The notes below the pieces were generated by a model that searched no databases, had not been told where the DNA came from, and was given only the letters and a program-made list of their open reading frames with translations. Positions 1 through 12,600 of a stretch of DNA of 64,000 nt are shown here, piece after piece. The stretch comes from Vermamoeba vermiformis. Lineage: Eukaryota > Tubulinea > Echinamoebida. The DNA lies in the NCBI GenBank assembly GCA_045837725.1, contig JBEWZL010000066.1, forward strand, positions 434,001 through 498,000. Direction: 5' to 3'. Position numbers and translations under genes: made by a program. How positions within the stretch are numbered: position 1 is the stretch's first letter; every line of letters begins with the position of its first letter.

Positions 1-1926
1 GGAAAGCCCGCCGTCTACTTACATATTAGGATTGGCTAAGCCTCGAGGATGCTGTGGTAATGCGAACCAAAAGCCAACAGAACCACCAACAGCAACATTA
101 CCGACAAAGTTGTTCGAGGGATTGGTAATCCAGAACATCGAGGGCCTTTTTATAAATGACACGTTAGTTTGACATTTTAGACATCCAACAGGATTATTTC
201 GAAAAAGAAACGAAGTGTACGCGTGAAAAATTTCAAATTTGACACGTGTCACTTCGTGACATGTTTGTACAAGATGGACTTACCGAACATCGTGAGCTAA
301 TAAAGTATGAGGACGAGCGTGAATAGCCAAGTTGTAGATCAACGTGTTTTGCAGCTCATTGCCGTCTTCAATGAAGAAACAATGACCGGCACTGTTGTAC
401 GCGACGTTCCAGCTAACCATCACGTAGTTCACGCCGTGCAAAGTAATGCAGCGCTGAAAAGTGTCGTGAACACTGTTGTCTTTCACATAACTCTTCGAAT
501 GATTTCCGGCCACGTGGAAGTGGATCGGGTATCGTGCCAAAGTACCGTTTTGTCCCATATGAATGAACTCTGCACCACGAATACGAGCTTCAGTTTGCGG
601 CATAATCATTAGATGGCCTCCCCTATAGTACAAGACAAAATATTTTTAGCCGATTAGATTTCATAGGCTCAATAAAAAGTTGTTCGGAAGTATCGACTTG
701 AAAAGGAAAATTATTTTGAAATGTGTTCAAGGTGGAATATTAGCGTACCAGCCAATAGAACCCGAGTTTCCAGAAATGTCACCAATGACTTTGACATTTC
801 GTGTCAAAAGCCCGACTTCAGCACGCATTTCAATGACGCGATCGTTGACTTGCCAAGTTTGGCCCCAATGCATGTATTGAAGTGTTTCATTTAACACCAC
901 AACATTACTATATCAATATACAAAACGATTAGTATAATCAAATATCATTATTGAAAGAGAATTCGGTAAAGTTTTGAAATCACTTTCGGTCGCGGGATCC
1001 AATTGCCGCGGAGGCAATATATTCACATCAAAACCGTTCACAGAAGTAAAATACCGTTTGAAAAGTCATAAAAATTATATAACAAGCTTATCAAGTTTAA
1101 GTCAAATTACCTCGCAGGTTTTTCAACGATGGTCCTTCGCTCGTGTTGGTGTCTGTCTGAGTACTCGAAGTCAGTGCTGGCAATAACAATTTCATCGCCT
1201 ATTTGCCACTTCACAGCTTCTAACAGCGTAAGTCGGTCGCTGCCTTTGACAGCAGTTTCACCGAGTCGCGTCCAAGTGGGCTTGTGAACGGATCCGTGAA
1301 TGTCCAACTGAGTGCCAGGATAGACTCCAAGAACTTAAAAAAATAATTTTTAATACATAGTTGTATATTAAGGAAACGTATATATAGTTATTTGGAGGTT
1401 TCTCAAGATCAAGAAGAAAATTGAATTCCGAATCTGCTTTACCTTTTGAGCCCATGCCTTCGAACGGCAAGTTACTCCAGTCTCCATGAAGGGTTATGAT
1501 AGCAGTGCTAGTATAATCGCAATCTTCGCTGCCTAAAGGTAGAATGTATGAGTAATTCGTTCATGAATCTGGATCCGCACTGTGTACTGCAAGGAATTTC
1601 TAGTGTTGAGTAAAAATAAGTAAAATTAATACTATACCTATCCATAAGTGACCTCCATTCATAAGATAGATGAAGTGTGCGTCGAGAGTCAGATTTCGTT
1701 CGTCAAAAATCAGCTCTCCTTCAATTTTCAAGTAGTGCATTAAAGGCGGGCTAACATCGAGTAAAATTGATGTGCCACTAGGGATAGTAATGTTTTGCAT
1801 CGTTTGTGTCGGTTTTTGATTCCATGCGGACCATTTTTGCAGTCCTGCACGTTGGTGAGGACAATCCGCATAGATCTTGAGAACAAAAACCGATAAAAAT
1901 ATAATAAAATATGCTTTGTGTTGCAT
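1..1926 (-). CDS. G8-domain / CEMIP-TMEM2-like secreted beta-helix protein (3' end outside window)
   Basis: The start is the ATG at 1926-1924, followed by a hydrophobic signal peptide of about 20 residues. Exon 1 (1926-1638) encodes a G8 domain signature (SILLDVSPP, IEGELIFDE, GGHLWIG). Exon 2 (1532-1443) continues with ITLHGDWSNLPFEGMG and exon 3 (about 1336-1114) with YPGTQLDIHG and WQIGDEIVIAST. Later exons (about 908-750, 626-287 and 147-24) carry the parallel beta-helix repeats typical of CEMIP/TMEM2/PKHD1L1 proteins (GAEFIHMGQNG, YPIHFHVAGN, FWITNPSNNFVGN). Introns have GT-AG ends and CTAAC-type branch points, and all phases checked are compatible. Known members are secreted or membrane-bound and some bind or depolymerise hyaluronan; that activity is not shown here. 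The frame runs on past position 1, so the C-terminus is missing. It diverges from the next gene across a 472-bp gap. Confidence 0.85.
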
Positions 1927-2398
1927 GATTATTTACAAAAACTGGTACTAACTACTTTTTGCGAGTTGAAATACTGGAGCGAATAGAAAAGATAATTTTA
2001 CGTTAGATTTCAGTCAAAAAGCTTGTTTCAGAATAACCGGTTCGATGAACAGAATGCAATAATAGTTAAATATTACCCGAGGGTTATTATAAGGCCGCTC
2101 GTCTGTGGATAAACGGACGCTATACATCATTTTGGATGCGCTCTTGATCTCGTTTGCTGCTTACTAACAATGCTGGATCCTCTGTTTAAATATTCGGTTT
2201 GAATTAATACGCAACGAGAACTTGCAAGATTTTGAAAAGTTCAGCTGTGTTTCTCTGATGGATTACTCTCTGAAAAGTGATGGACAACGCCGAAAAAAAT
2301 TTATAGCGCCGACCAGCTTCATTTTACTTCAATGATTCAGCGAAGTCAGACGTTGTACAATTAAATTATCGAAGATAATTCCCTGGTTAAGCATAACC
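1927..2398. other. Intergenic region between divergent genes
   Basis: This gap separates the start of the G8 protein gene on the minus strand from the Cys-rich protein gene on the plus strand. It is AT-rich and should hold both promoters. I see no tRNA, repeat or convincing small gene in it. Confidence 0.5.
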
Positions 2399-2890
2399 AT
2401 GGACATTCCTTTTCAATCGCCTTGCTCCAAATGCTGGAATGAAAATGCTCTTCAGAACGGAAAGTTCGAGTTGAAAATACAACCGCCGTTCATGAAAAGC
2501 GGAACGGAAAGTTTAATTGCCCGAATTCAGAAAGAAGTTGCCGAAGAATTCAACGAGGAAAAGTTCACAAAGAAGGATATAAATAGCGAAGATTGTACTG
2601 ACGCTAAAGTTCCATCGCATCCGAAAATGCGTTACAACTGCTCAACGAACAAACTTAAGTCTATGCGTCAACCTTCTACGTGCCATTGTATACACTGTAA
2701 ACAGATTAAGAAGAGCAAAAACGCTATTGTAAGCGACTTTACGACGTGCCGAAGTAAATGCTGGCAAACAGGCCGATGCATTTGTGGCGCGAAAGTAAAG
2801 TGCTTAATTCGTGTAATGGAGAATACTAAGAAGAGGAGAGGTGCTGCTAAGGCAAGAAGAGTGATTTTAAAGAAAAAATTGAAGATCTGA
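2399..2890 (+). CDS. Cysteine-rich basic protein of unknown function
   Basis: This is an intronless open frame of 163 codons from an ATG to TGA. I do not recognise the family. Cysteines come in clusters: CSKCW near residue 10, CHCIHCKQ in the middle and CRSKCWQTGRCICGAKVKC towards the end, so a zinc-binding role is plausible. SKCW occurs twice, near each end. The last 30 residues are very basic (TKKRRGAAKARR, ILKKKLKI), which could be a nuclear localisation or nucleic-acid-binding tail. No signal peptide or membrane segment is visible. The long open frame, patterned cysteines and own intergenic flanks support a real gene. Confidence 0.55.
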   Translation: MDIPFQSPCSKCWNENALQNGKFELKIQPPFMKSGTESLIARIQKEVAEEFNEEKFTKKDINSEDCTDAKVPSHPKMRYNCSTNKLKSMRQPSTCHCIHCKQIKKSKNAIVSDFTTCRSKCWQTGRCICGAKVKCLIRVMENTKKRRGAAKARRVILKKKLKI

Positions 2891-3072
2891 AAGAGCGAAT
2901 GATTGATGGACAAGTACTGTACTTGTACATTAGAACAATTTTTGTATTATAAAATAGATACTATGGCAATATATTCTAGAATCTAATTAAAATTCGAAAT
3001 AATGCAATGCTCTTACTGCCGTCAAAAGGCTAAAAAAAGTATAATTAGGTGCATCTGACAAGGGTGCTGATT

Positions 3073-3610
3073 TTATTTATTTGGAGAATTAATTTTAGAA
3101 TACAATTCTGAAAATAATTTGCCTACCATTGTAGATAATAATTTACAATTGTCAAGCGAAATTAATTTTTTGCCATCTGCTAAAGGATAATCTTTTCCAA
3201 AACTCGGGTCCATAGACTCGTAATTATCTATAATAATTTTACCAGGCGGGTATCTAAATAATACGTGCACGTGTGGGTGTAAGGGTTCTGGATGTGCTGA
3301 ACTACAATGTAGGTTGCCTTCAATTCTGTAATTAACGAGCGAGGCTTGCATATTTTCAACGGCTAATTGTCCTATTATTGACATAGCATCGTTATAAGCA
3401 ATTTGATAGGCTCTGGGCATCTGATGAAAATGAAGACCAAAGATCTGAGCATCTGGTGATGAAACTATGAAGCGAGGCACGCGCTGATCGGTAGGATTTA
3501 ATATGATTTTAATTGTTATGCCATTAATTGGTCCTTCCCAAACCCGGATGTGTTCTGGTTCTTCGGCTTAAAGTTTTGAGAGTAAAATGCTTTGTGGCTT
3601 GTTGTTCCAT
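3073..3610 (-). CDS. HIT-like hypothetical protein, 5' end needs a frame change or a first intron
   Basis: The body is a continuous frame from about 3567 to the TAA at 3073, reading EEPEHIRVWEGPINGITIK at its start. It contains HPHVHVLFRYPPG, whose H-x-H-x-H-x-x pattern preceded by helices recalls the HIT family of nucleotide hydrolases/transferases; this is a motif match only. There is no ATG in this frame. The nearest ATG (3610, MEQQATKHFTLKTLS) lies one nucleotide out of frame and joins it by a +1 change between about 3567 and 3545. The alternative is an upstream exon starting near 3703 (MVKIWKFNES), using a weak GTCCC donor and the acceptor just before CCGAAG. The protein has no signal peptide and would be about 170 residues. 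Confidence 0.5.
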
Positions 3611-3726
3611 TTGAAAATCAAATTCAAAATAAACAACAACCTAAATTATCTTTTATGAGGGACAATGGAGGGACAATAAGAAGGACTCATTGAACTTCCA
3701 GATCTTCACCATTTTTATTTTTAGTT

Positions 3727-5094
3727 TTACAAGTTTGAGTCGTTTAAGTAATTCCTTCGTATTTCCAATATTGAATCGTGATCTGCAACGCGCATAAACG
3801 ATCCGATAGAGTAATACAACATTTCCAACTTCGGCAAGAACGTGACTAGACTGGCAATCGTTGACATGGACAGTAATTCGTTGCGCGTCATGTCGAGCAA
3901 TTTTAACGATGAAAAACGCGTTAATTGCATCGTAGTGTCTTGATCGACCTTTTTCAGGCCCGATATAATCAACTGGGACAGATCTGGTGGTGCCTGACTC
4001 ATCGCTAAGGCTTTGATGCCGGATCCGGTCACAGCAGTGTGCGCTATATTTAGATCTCGCAAATTCTCCGATTTTGATAAATGTCCGACAGCGATATCAG
4101 AAATTTCATCGCAGTAGGACAGATCTAGCTGCTTGATCTTCGGAAATTTGGAGGTGATAATGATCGCTGCTTCATCTGTCAATCGAAAACATCCCGATAA
4201 GGAAAGACTTTCCAAATTAGGACAACAGACTGTCATACTAGCGATAAAATCATCGGTGACGCGGGTGCATCCATTCAAACTGACAGATTTTATCGATCTT
4301 GATACTCGTTCACTGAAATAATTGTCGTTGAGCCACGTGTTTTGGCTGAGATCGAGATTTTCCAAATAAGGCAACTTCAAGATCGCGTCGAGCAAGTCTG
4401 TAGAATTGCCCAAATTTGAGCACTGCGATAGAACGAGCGTGTTTATGGCTCTATAATTATTTATAATGCCATTTAAATATCTTCCATCAATATTGTTGCA
4501 TTTGATTAATTGCAAACGGCGCAGTCTTTTGGGATCGCACTTGGACAAAGCCAGATCGAGCTGCTTATTTGATATATTTTCGATTACTCGCTCACCTATA
4601 AAAGTGAGGTCTATTAGACCATACCAATATCGTCCGTAGTACCACCACTTATTCGTGAGAGCCAATCTGGTTTAAGACAATTAAATTTAGAAAAACTATT
4701 GTTAACCGGCCACCCCCGAAATGTATATGAAATATAACATTATAGCCCCGCCAGCGCCAAGACGTGGCACGTTTTATGAAATCAGCTGTAAGTAATAGTA
4801 TTAATTTATTTTATTTATCCTATTAATTTTATTGCATACTAATACGTAAGCTAACTATGTATTAAATTTATTTATTTATCACGCGGTGAATTTGTTAAAA
4901 GATAAAAAAATTATTGGCAGGGCTCGAACGTACCTCACGACTTGGGTATAAGTTAAATGTGAAACTATAATACAGATCATATCCATTGGTAGGTCAATGA
5001 AAGCGAGCGGGTTGTCAGACGACTCGTCGATCTTGGCTCGTTTTACGCTTACACTAACGAGATCTTGGTCGTCACTTTCGTAGCTGCGCTTCAT
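3727..5094 (-). CDS. F-box / leucine-rich-repeat protein
   Basis: Exon 1 (5094-4934) gives a short basic N-terminus (VSVKRAKIDE) and an F-box beginning NPLAFIDLPMDMICIIVSHL. A 267-nt intron (4933-4667) joins in phase to exon 2 (4666-3727), which has about ten irregular LRRs of the cysteine-containing type (LESLSLSGCFRLTDEAAI, IKQLDLSYCDEISDIAV, LRDLNIAHTAVTGSGIKAL). The total is about 365 residues. Such proteins are substrate-recognition subunits of SCF (Skp1-cullin-F-box) ubiquitin ligases; the substrate is unknown. The gene at 57455-58561 has the same layout and a similar C-terminal ending, so the two look like paralogues. Confidence 0.85.
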
Positions 5095-5211
5095 GTTGGC
5101 TCATAAAAATAATCGTAATAACAATTAATTGTTGGTTTTATGACAAATCTCAAATTGAAAAGTATCGTCTTTTTCGTCAACAAACAAGACGGAAGAACCC
5201 CAAAAAAATTC

Positions 5212-6474
5212 CTACAAACCATTAGCAGCTTTGTAAGCTTGGAGATAAGTATCAATTTCTTCAATGAATCCTATGTGACGCACTGTCCATCCTAAAACAC
5301 GTGTGGCTTTGAACGAAGACGAGACTTGATAAACATCCATAAATTTTTCAAAGTCGTTACTAGCGGCTCTGAACCCTGGTTTGCCAGTGAATCCTGCGGC
5401 CTTTGCAGCGGTCATATATACCTTGATTGAATGTTAGTAATGGAAAGAACAGTAAAAGTAAGCTTTCGTACTTCTTCATTCGTTGGATGTGAGTTGTCAT
5501 TGATGTTGAAGATTTGACCATCAACAATATTAACAGGTGCTTCAACTACGCGTCGATAAGCATCGGCAAGGTCAGCAATATGAATGTACGACGACCTAAA
5601 AGAACAATAAGGATTTTTTCCGTCTGTCATTTTTACACCTACTTGTTTTGGTGGTTGCCAACGAGTGTCACGTGACCTTTCAAAGCATTACCGAACACCA
5701 AGTGACCGAAGCTGCCGGGCATATATTAGTCATCGCCTAATGAGATGGTTTTGATCACTTACTGTCCAGAGCTATTGCCGTAAACCCAGCCAGGTCGGAT
5801 GATAACTCCTCGCACGAGTGAGGAATGAACCAACTTTTGCTCGAATTCATAGCGAGCCTTAGCCCAGGGATGGGCGTTAGGAGCAATAGGCGAGTCCTCG
5901 TCCAAGACTTTGCCAGGCTGATCGCCGTAAACTCCGCCTGAAGTGTACACAAACGTCTTTGATTTGGGTGATCTAAACGAGTTGTCAGCAACGAAATTTC
6001 ATCAAGGTTGATAACTTTGCAGGATATCAAATTGAAACTTTACTGAACTCATGCATTAATATGAAAGATTACGTACTTTTCAGAGGCTTTTTCAATGACT
6101 TCGAGTAAGGTTGGTACGACTCTCAGATCTCCCGTGGCATCAATTATGTAGCTCGCTTTTGCAACTGCGTCTTTATAAGAGGCAGGATTTTTTAAATCTC
6201 TAATTAATTATTAGAAACATATTGGGTTGCTTTAAAGCCTTACCCTTCAATTACTTGTACTTCTTGTTTTAATAGATCCGCTGCTTTGTTTGCTGACCGA
6301 ACCAAAATTGATACTCGGAAACCAGCTTGCCTATAGAAATAATAGGTTATTAGCATATTCTTGCAATCTTTCGGTAGGGAGCTCCCTACCGAAGATCTGA
6401 AAATGTTTTTACCTTAAAGTGATTGCCACAGCGCTGCCAATGTATCCAGCGCCAGCAACAAATACGTGCTCCAT
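5212..6474 (-). CDS. NAD(P)-dependent epimerase/dehydratase-like (extended SDR) protein
   Basis: The start at 6474 gives MEHVFVAGAGYIGSAVAI, a Rossmann dinucleotide-binding motif at the very N-terminus. Seven short exons then read in compatible phase: RVSILVRSANKAADLLKQ, YIIDATGDLRVVPTLLEV, TFVYTSGGVYGDQPGKVL, VRGVIIRPGWVYGNSSGQ, SYIHIADLADAYRRVVE, and a C-terminal exon ending at the TAG at 5212. TSGGVYG and IIRPGWVYG are the active-site and substrate-loop neighbourhoods of extended SDRs, and the Tyr/Lys pair may be replaced (HPWAKARYEFEQKL). It is about 310 residues with no targeting signal, so probably cytosolic. The substrate cannot be told; it resembles atypical NmrA/epimerase-like members rather than a known sugar epimerase. 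Confidence 0.82.
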
Positions 6475-6735
6475 TATTTATAAATAGTTCTGACTAATCT
6501 ATTGTTCTATCGAGGCTTGCAATGATTTTTAGTTATGCTGTCCTCCAAGATTTTGTACACATTCCTTCGCCGTGAATTTCGCAGAAAATAAGCCAATAAA
6601 CCATATTGCCGTACCTAAAGAGACCTTCTCGATGGTTCATGAACAAGATCCGGCAATTAAATTTTGCGGCCAAAATTTACCCTGTTGGACGGATCCAGAA
6701 ATGATTTCAAGTATGAAGATTATTTTAATAGTACC

Positions 6736-8875
6736 TTAGTACTTGAATATTTGGGCCCACCACTTTGGAACAATAACATACAATCCATCTTGTCGGATCT
6801 GATTTGTGTCTCGTTCGTATTTCTCGTCTAATAACAATTGGTTAATATTACACGTATTAAATTTAAATTGTTTATGCTTACTCGATAATAAATCTACTAA
6901 TTGCAGCTTCGCACCGGCATTTTCCAAATAAGGCAAGTTAATTTTGCCTTGACCTTCCTCGTCACTAGAAAAATTGTTAGTTACGAAACTACTGGCCTAT
7001 GATGTACGTACGAATAATTTAATACGCATAATCTCCGTTCATTTTTGTACATCCAAGTCCAAGCCAGTAATCTCCAACAAGTATCTAAAAAAAGATCCCG
7101 GGTTAGATCGACCAAAGAAATTTCGTGGTATTGTCGCGTACCTGATCCATATACAGGTTGAATGGACCACTCTCCGTGAACGAATACTTCATGCGTTGTT
7201 ATTGGCAACAGTTTTTTGTACAAATCTTCCACGTAGTCAACCGATGGCTCGGGGTTGCCGCGTCTAATGCACATTTAGTGATTAATTCATTTGACTCTCA
7301 ATTGTACATACCTCATGTGGACGCCTAGTCTATTTCTATATCCATTCATTTGGCCCATGAAATAAAATCTCAAGCCAGGCAAAGTCATGCAAAGTAGTGC
7401 CGCTGCATTGGCTCGCCACGGGGATCCGAAAACATGTACAGCTCTAGCCTCGTCGTGATTTTCAACAACTTTAAATATAATAAGTAAGAAATAATATATA
7501 TAATCGTCATGCAATAGGTCTTACATCGAGCTGAGTGTTGGTGGTAAAATCCATTGTCGCGTGCTTTGTCGGACAAGAAGCCGCGAATATGATCCAAATG
7601 GCCGTGCACTAACAAATCGTACAATTTTTTATCGTAAGTCCAGTCAAATCCAATGCGTTGAAGAATTTCCTATGCAAATTACGATTATTTTAAGTTCAAT
7701 AAAAATACCTTTCGGGATTTGGCTTACTGTCCACGGGTCATAAACTTCAGCTAAGAATTGTACATTCGGGTATAATTTCTTTACGTGTCTAAATGCTTCT
7801 ACCCAAAACTCTTCTGGTAGCCGAGTGAATCCGTTGTTGCGCAAAAAGTCTCCGATCCAGTTCTACAATAACAATTAGAATCTATCGAAATTTGACAATG
7901 ACTTACGTGTTCGATAAAATCGTTCAATATTAAGTGAGCCATATCGCAGCGAATCATGTCTGCGCAAGAACAGATCCGCAAAATATTTTCAATTTGAGCT
8001 TTACGGAGTTCAGTACTGTTTTGATAGGCAAATTAATATTATAATCGTATTAACATAGGTCCATTTTAGCTTACTTCCAATAGTTTAATTGACCTGTATC
8101 CCTAACAGAAAAACAATTAAATTCGCGCGTTCAAAAATCGTTGTCGGTCACGTACTTCCAGTCACCGGGGTTAAATCCTCCGTATATAATTCCGTTGGAT
8201 AAGCCTACATTTGGATGTACGGGGGCACCTGCTTTGGATCTTGCGTACCTATTGGAAGATAAAATGATATGAGTTTGCGCAGATCGAGCTGAAAGTGTGC
8301 GGATCGTACCAGTCAGGGTGAGCTTGAGTCCAGGCACAATCAACGGCGGTATGATTCGGAACGAAATCAAGCATTAATTTAATGCCTATATCGTTCAATT
8401 TCTTTTTTAATCGCTTGAGGTCATCGTCAGATCCAAGTTCTGGGTTGCACGTGTATTCGACAACGGCATACGGAGAGCCTTTGCATATCGTTAAATATTG
8501 TATAAATAATAATGCAATTATATGATAGTACCTATAATGTCAACTTTAGTCGCCCAAGAATGTTCTCGAAGTAGATTTGAGTTTCGGTCAAAATTTAATC
8601 CGTATTGGCCTATCAATAAGAAATTACGATTAATAATATGACCTTTAGAAATATTACAACGATTCCGCGACGCCGTTAATCTTACCAAGTTTCCAGACGC
8701 CCATCAGCCACACGATCGAAAATCCTTGTTCTTTAATCAGCTCAAATTCTTCATCAGGAATTTCTTCTAATTTCGTTATATTTTTTTTGTATTTTTGAGA
8801 CAATGAATAAAGCCAAGGACGAGCGGGAAGTTCGAGCATTGACTCAAACAAATATCCTGTAGCTGGTCTCATCAT
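6736..8875 (-). CDS. GH13 family alpha-glucosidase / alpha-amylase-like enzyme
   Basis: About twelve exons read from the ATG at 8875 (MMRPATGYLFESMLELPAR) to TAA at 6736; an upstream open stretch in this frame has no ATG. The four GH13 regions are present: MLDFVPNHTAVDC (region I), RCDMAHLIL with the nucleophile Asp (II), FLAEVYDP with the acid/base Glu (III) and VENHDEARAV with the third catalytic Asp (IV). The C-terminal beta domain reads LLAWTWMYKNERRLCVLNYS. There is no signal peptide, so an intracellular glucan or oligosaccharide hydrolase or transferase is likely. Sequences around region IV (FGSPWRANAAALL, LRFYFMGQMNGYRNRLG) suggest a maltase/trehalose-synthase-like subgroup, but exact specificity is not readable. 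Confidence 0.85.
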
Positions 8876-9065
8876 TAGAAGCTTAAAATGAATGGCTTCT
8901 TCTAGTATTATGAATAATACTAGTACTAATTGTGGAGGAGACAAGGATTGATCAGATCAAAAAGGTAAAAAGTGACCGTTTTCTTTTTTCTCTTTTGAAA
9001 CTCAAATAACGAGCAACAAAGCAACTTCGTGATTTATATCACATGCACATAGTATTATTTTGAAT

Positions 9066-9431
9066 ATGTCGAAAAGGACTGCTGCCGAGATCGGCCTGGA
9101 AGACGAAAGATCAGCTAAAAAACACAAATCAATTAGCTCGGCAAAACAAACGGAAACAAATAATGCATTCGACTTATCAAATGATATTATCCAAAATATT
9201 TTTATTCATTGTTATCTTGAAGAAATAGGTAATTAATTAATTTAATTTGTTTAGCCCTTCGCATAATCTTTCTTTATTGTCAATTGGCTACCTATACAAA
9301 TCAAATATTTAATACATATTTTAGGCAAAATAAGCCAAGTTTGTCGACAGTGGGCAGACGTGATCCGCAGACAAGATTTTTGGAAGGACTTGGTGATCCA
9401 GCACTACGGAAATAATATAGTGCCGCTGTGA
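9066..9431 (+). CDS. Small F-box-only protein
   Basis: Two exons (9066-9228 and 9325-9431) join in phase 1 across a 96-nt GT-AG intron to give about 89 residues. The N-terminus is basic (EDERSAKKHKSISSAKQTE) and the rest is an F-box: NAFDLSNDIIQNIFIHCYLEEIGKI, then SQVCRQWADVIRRQDFWKDL. It stops right after the F-box with no LRRs or other substrate-binding domain. It shares the basic-tail-plus-F-box layout of the two F-box/LRR proteins in this window and may be a truncated relative or an F-box-only inhibitor of SCF assembly. It is too short to stand out as a long open frame. Confidence 0.7.
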
Positions 9432-9576
9432 GCATTATCAAAATTCGGAGAGATATTACCTGATACGAGCCAATACTTATTACCTACCCTTCCACGTACG
9501 CTATCCCGCGATCCATTTTTTTTTTGCCTAACTTTTTACTGTAGAGGTAAAAAGAAAATGTGGGAATTTTATTGTA

Positions 9577-9609
9577 TTTTTTTTTTTTTTGGGTTTAATT
9601 TTTTTTTTT
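9577..9609. repeat. T-rich tract
   Basis: Runs of 14 and 11 T are separated by a short GGGTTTAA spacer. The tract lies just upstream of the large helical protein gene and may belong to its promoter. It is also a place where homopolymer length may be mis-assembled. Confidence 0.7.
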
Positions 9610-9672
9610 AATAAATTTTTGGATATATTGAAGCTTTTAAAGAATCAGCCATCAGTCAAAGCCAGAACAGAA

Positions 9673-12600
9673 ATGATGTATGTGTGCCGATCAACTTGTC
9701 GAGATGCTTTGGTCCACAATGTCTGGTCATTACCAATGGACAGTGATATTTTCACGAAAACTTTGCAAGAATTAGCTGAAACAAAGTACTTCTTACATTG
9801 CTTAGCATCAGCACAAAAAGAGATCTCCACCACCAAGAAACAAAACAATGAAAACATCAATGAAGAAGTTGTAGTTGATAATATGAAGGCTCCTAATAAC
9901 ATTCATGACAAGGAAGAGCTATTGGGTAATATGCTCTATCTCCAACCAACCCGTCCTTGGCCATTAGTACCCACAGAGTCAACGCTAACAGGAGGTAATT
10001 AAATTAATGAAAAGAAATACTAGTGTTTTTTTCCTAATATTTTAAATTTGTTTGAACAGAAGCATTCAACATTCTGCACAAATTCATTTACACACGTTAT
10101 TTTGATACCAAAGATCTACAAATGAAGTGTATCATAATAGAAATGTATCAAGAGGCAAGTAGATTGTACACTAGCGCTACAGAACAACTGCTGACGTAAG
10201 TACCTGGATCTGATGTTTTTAAATTGCCTAATGCATTTACTTTAAGAATTGCATTTGATGCTGCAAAAATGTATAAGAAGAACGTAGAGCTGAGTTTTGC
10301 AGGCTATTCATTGCTGATTCGAATGTTCCATGAAAAACTCATCCAGAACATATCTGATGATGTCATGCAGCAAATATTTTGCATTTTGAGTGATGGACTT
10401 GCTCGATTTGGTGGAAGCAGGTACATTCCAATATAGAATACATTTATCACTAAAAATAACCTTGTATTAGTCGGCTGTTTTGTTTGCAAGCCATCTGTCG
10501 ACTGATTAACAATGCAAATCACTCATATAATCAATGATCAACAATTAGAGCTGTTGAACAAAAATGTTTTGGCACTACTGAAGCAGCCTGCAAAATTATT
10601 TTCATCAGAACTCAGTACTAATCTTTGGACTCTCAATTTTACATCTAATTTGTCAATTTCATTTGGCATTCGCATGAGAAAGGTAAGTCAAAGTTTCAGC
10701 TCAAACTAATTTTAAATCTTATCAATTTTATTTTGCCATTCACTGAAACTCATGGCCTTTATTTCTCTAGTATATATCATTGTATAAAGAAGCTATTCTT
10801 CAACTAGCAAAGTCAGAATTGAGAAATAATCCACAAACTGGCAAACCATTCGTATCTCGTGCTGAGATCTTAGCCTTTTATTATTATCTTGCAGTGGAAC
10901 TTAGTATGTATAAGCATAATCTCCTATAATCTAATTTTAAATGATTAATATTAATTATGAAAATTTAGCCAAGGAAATAGGTGGTGAATACATTACTGCT
11001 GAAGTCAAAGAATTTTCAAACACAGTTATTAATAATGGGTTTGGCCTTTCTTTGAGTGAAGCAGATATTGCCGAATTTAGCGCATACGCTTGCAATGCCA
11101 TTTATTATGGAGGACTATGTGATGATCCTGAAAAAGCTTCAAACTTCATCAGAACTCTGTTGACTGAGTTTGATCCAGACATCTTAGCCTATGGAGTTAG
11201 TTTTATTCATGACCAATGTGATTATACATCTGAATTGCCTAGTTACATTCCAAACAATATGAAAGAGTCTGAAGAATCAATACAACAGTTCAATGAACAA
11301 AAGAAGTCTTGGTTCCAAAAACAAAGTACATTAATTCAGCAATGTTTTACTTTCAAAGACTCGTGGGAACAATTAATGGAAGATTACAATGATTATCCTG
11401 AGGATCATCTTGATGAAGAAGCATTGGAAAAAATTACAAAGACAAATGTTAATCCTAATAGGAGACATGAAGGAATGTACTATTCAACAAGAGAGGTAAT
11501 TAATTATTTTCAAAACATATTTGTCTTTTCAACAAGATAGATTAGTACATCTTTATATTAACTGTACTTGCTTTTAGCTCTGCAGCAAGCCTCAACAGAC
11601 TAATATTGTCTCCTTATTGACAGAGATATTCAAACAAGAAGATGGCAAAAAATTCCTTGAATTTGCTCAGCCCACACTGCACATTATTCTGGCAAATATT
11701 CGAGCAAATGGTGCACTTCAATACTGTGGAGCAATTCTCAATTTATATGAATTGTTGGAGCCCCAATTAAGCCCTGTCGATCAACGCTACTACTTGGAAA
11801 TAATTATGCACAGCATTTACAAGAAAAGAAAATTCATGACCCATGAAGATGTTGAACCTTGCCAAGCAATTCAAGAAAAAGTAAGGATTACATACAAAAG
11901 GTTCATATACAAATTAACATTTTTAGGTGCTTCAATGCATTGAAAAATACAATGAATGCCACCCAGCTTTAATCTGCGATCAATTGCGAATGGCCAAATT
12001 TTATTCACATAAACAAGGTTATTCCTTGAAATCAAGATTGGTAAGAACACCGTTAATGTTGGACCATTAAATAATTTATTTATTTTTAAAACAACAGCTC
12101 TATGGAACTTGGAAAAGAGTCTTAGCAGCAAGTCCAAGAAAAACCTTAGCTGTGGTCGAATGCTCAAGATCCATTATATCTTTGGATAAATTAGTGAGTA
12201 AATATTTACTGTCTAACAGATTGATTAAGTATGTTAATTACAGGCAGCTTGGGAAGAAAAAACATTGATTTTTGCTTCAATTGGCTTTCATTTTGGTGTT
12301 AGATTGGTGAAACGAGGTAACCTCCATCCCATTAATATTGACCAATTATGGTTATTTTGAATCCATGGCTTAAACAAACTAATTGAATCTGGAATTATTA
12401 GTACATGCGCTTGAACATAAATGCCAGCAGCTGATTCAATTGTTGAAGACTGATAGTGAAGCAGACAAGGAAGAAATTGAGTTAGTAGAACGATTTTTAA
12501 TTCTGAAGGAAGTCGCACGCCTTGACTCCAAGACACGTGATTTGTGCTTATTCAATGCACCGTTCAATGAACATGAAAAGGCTTTTCTTCGTGCAATCCG

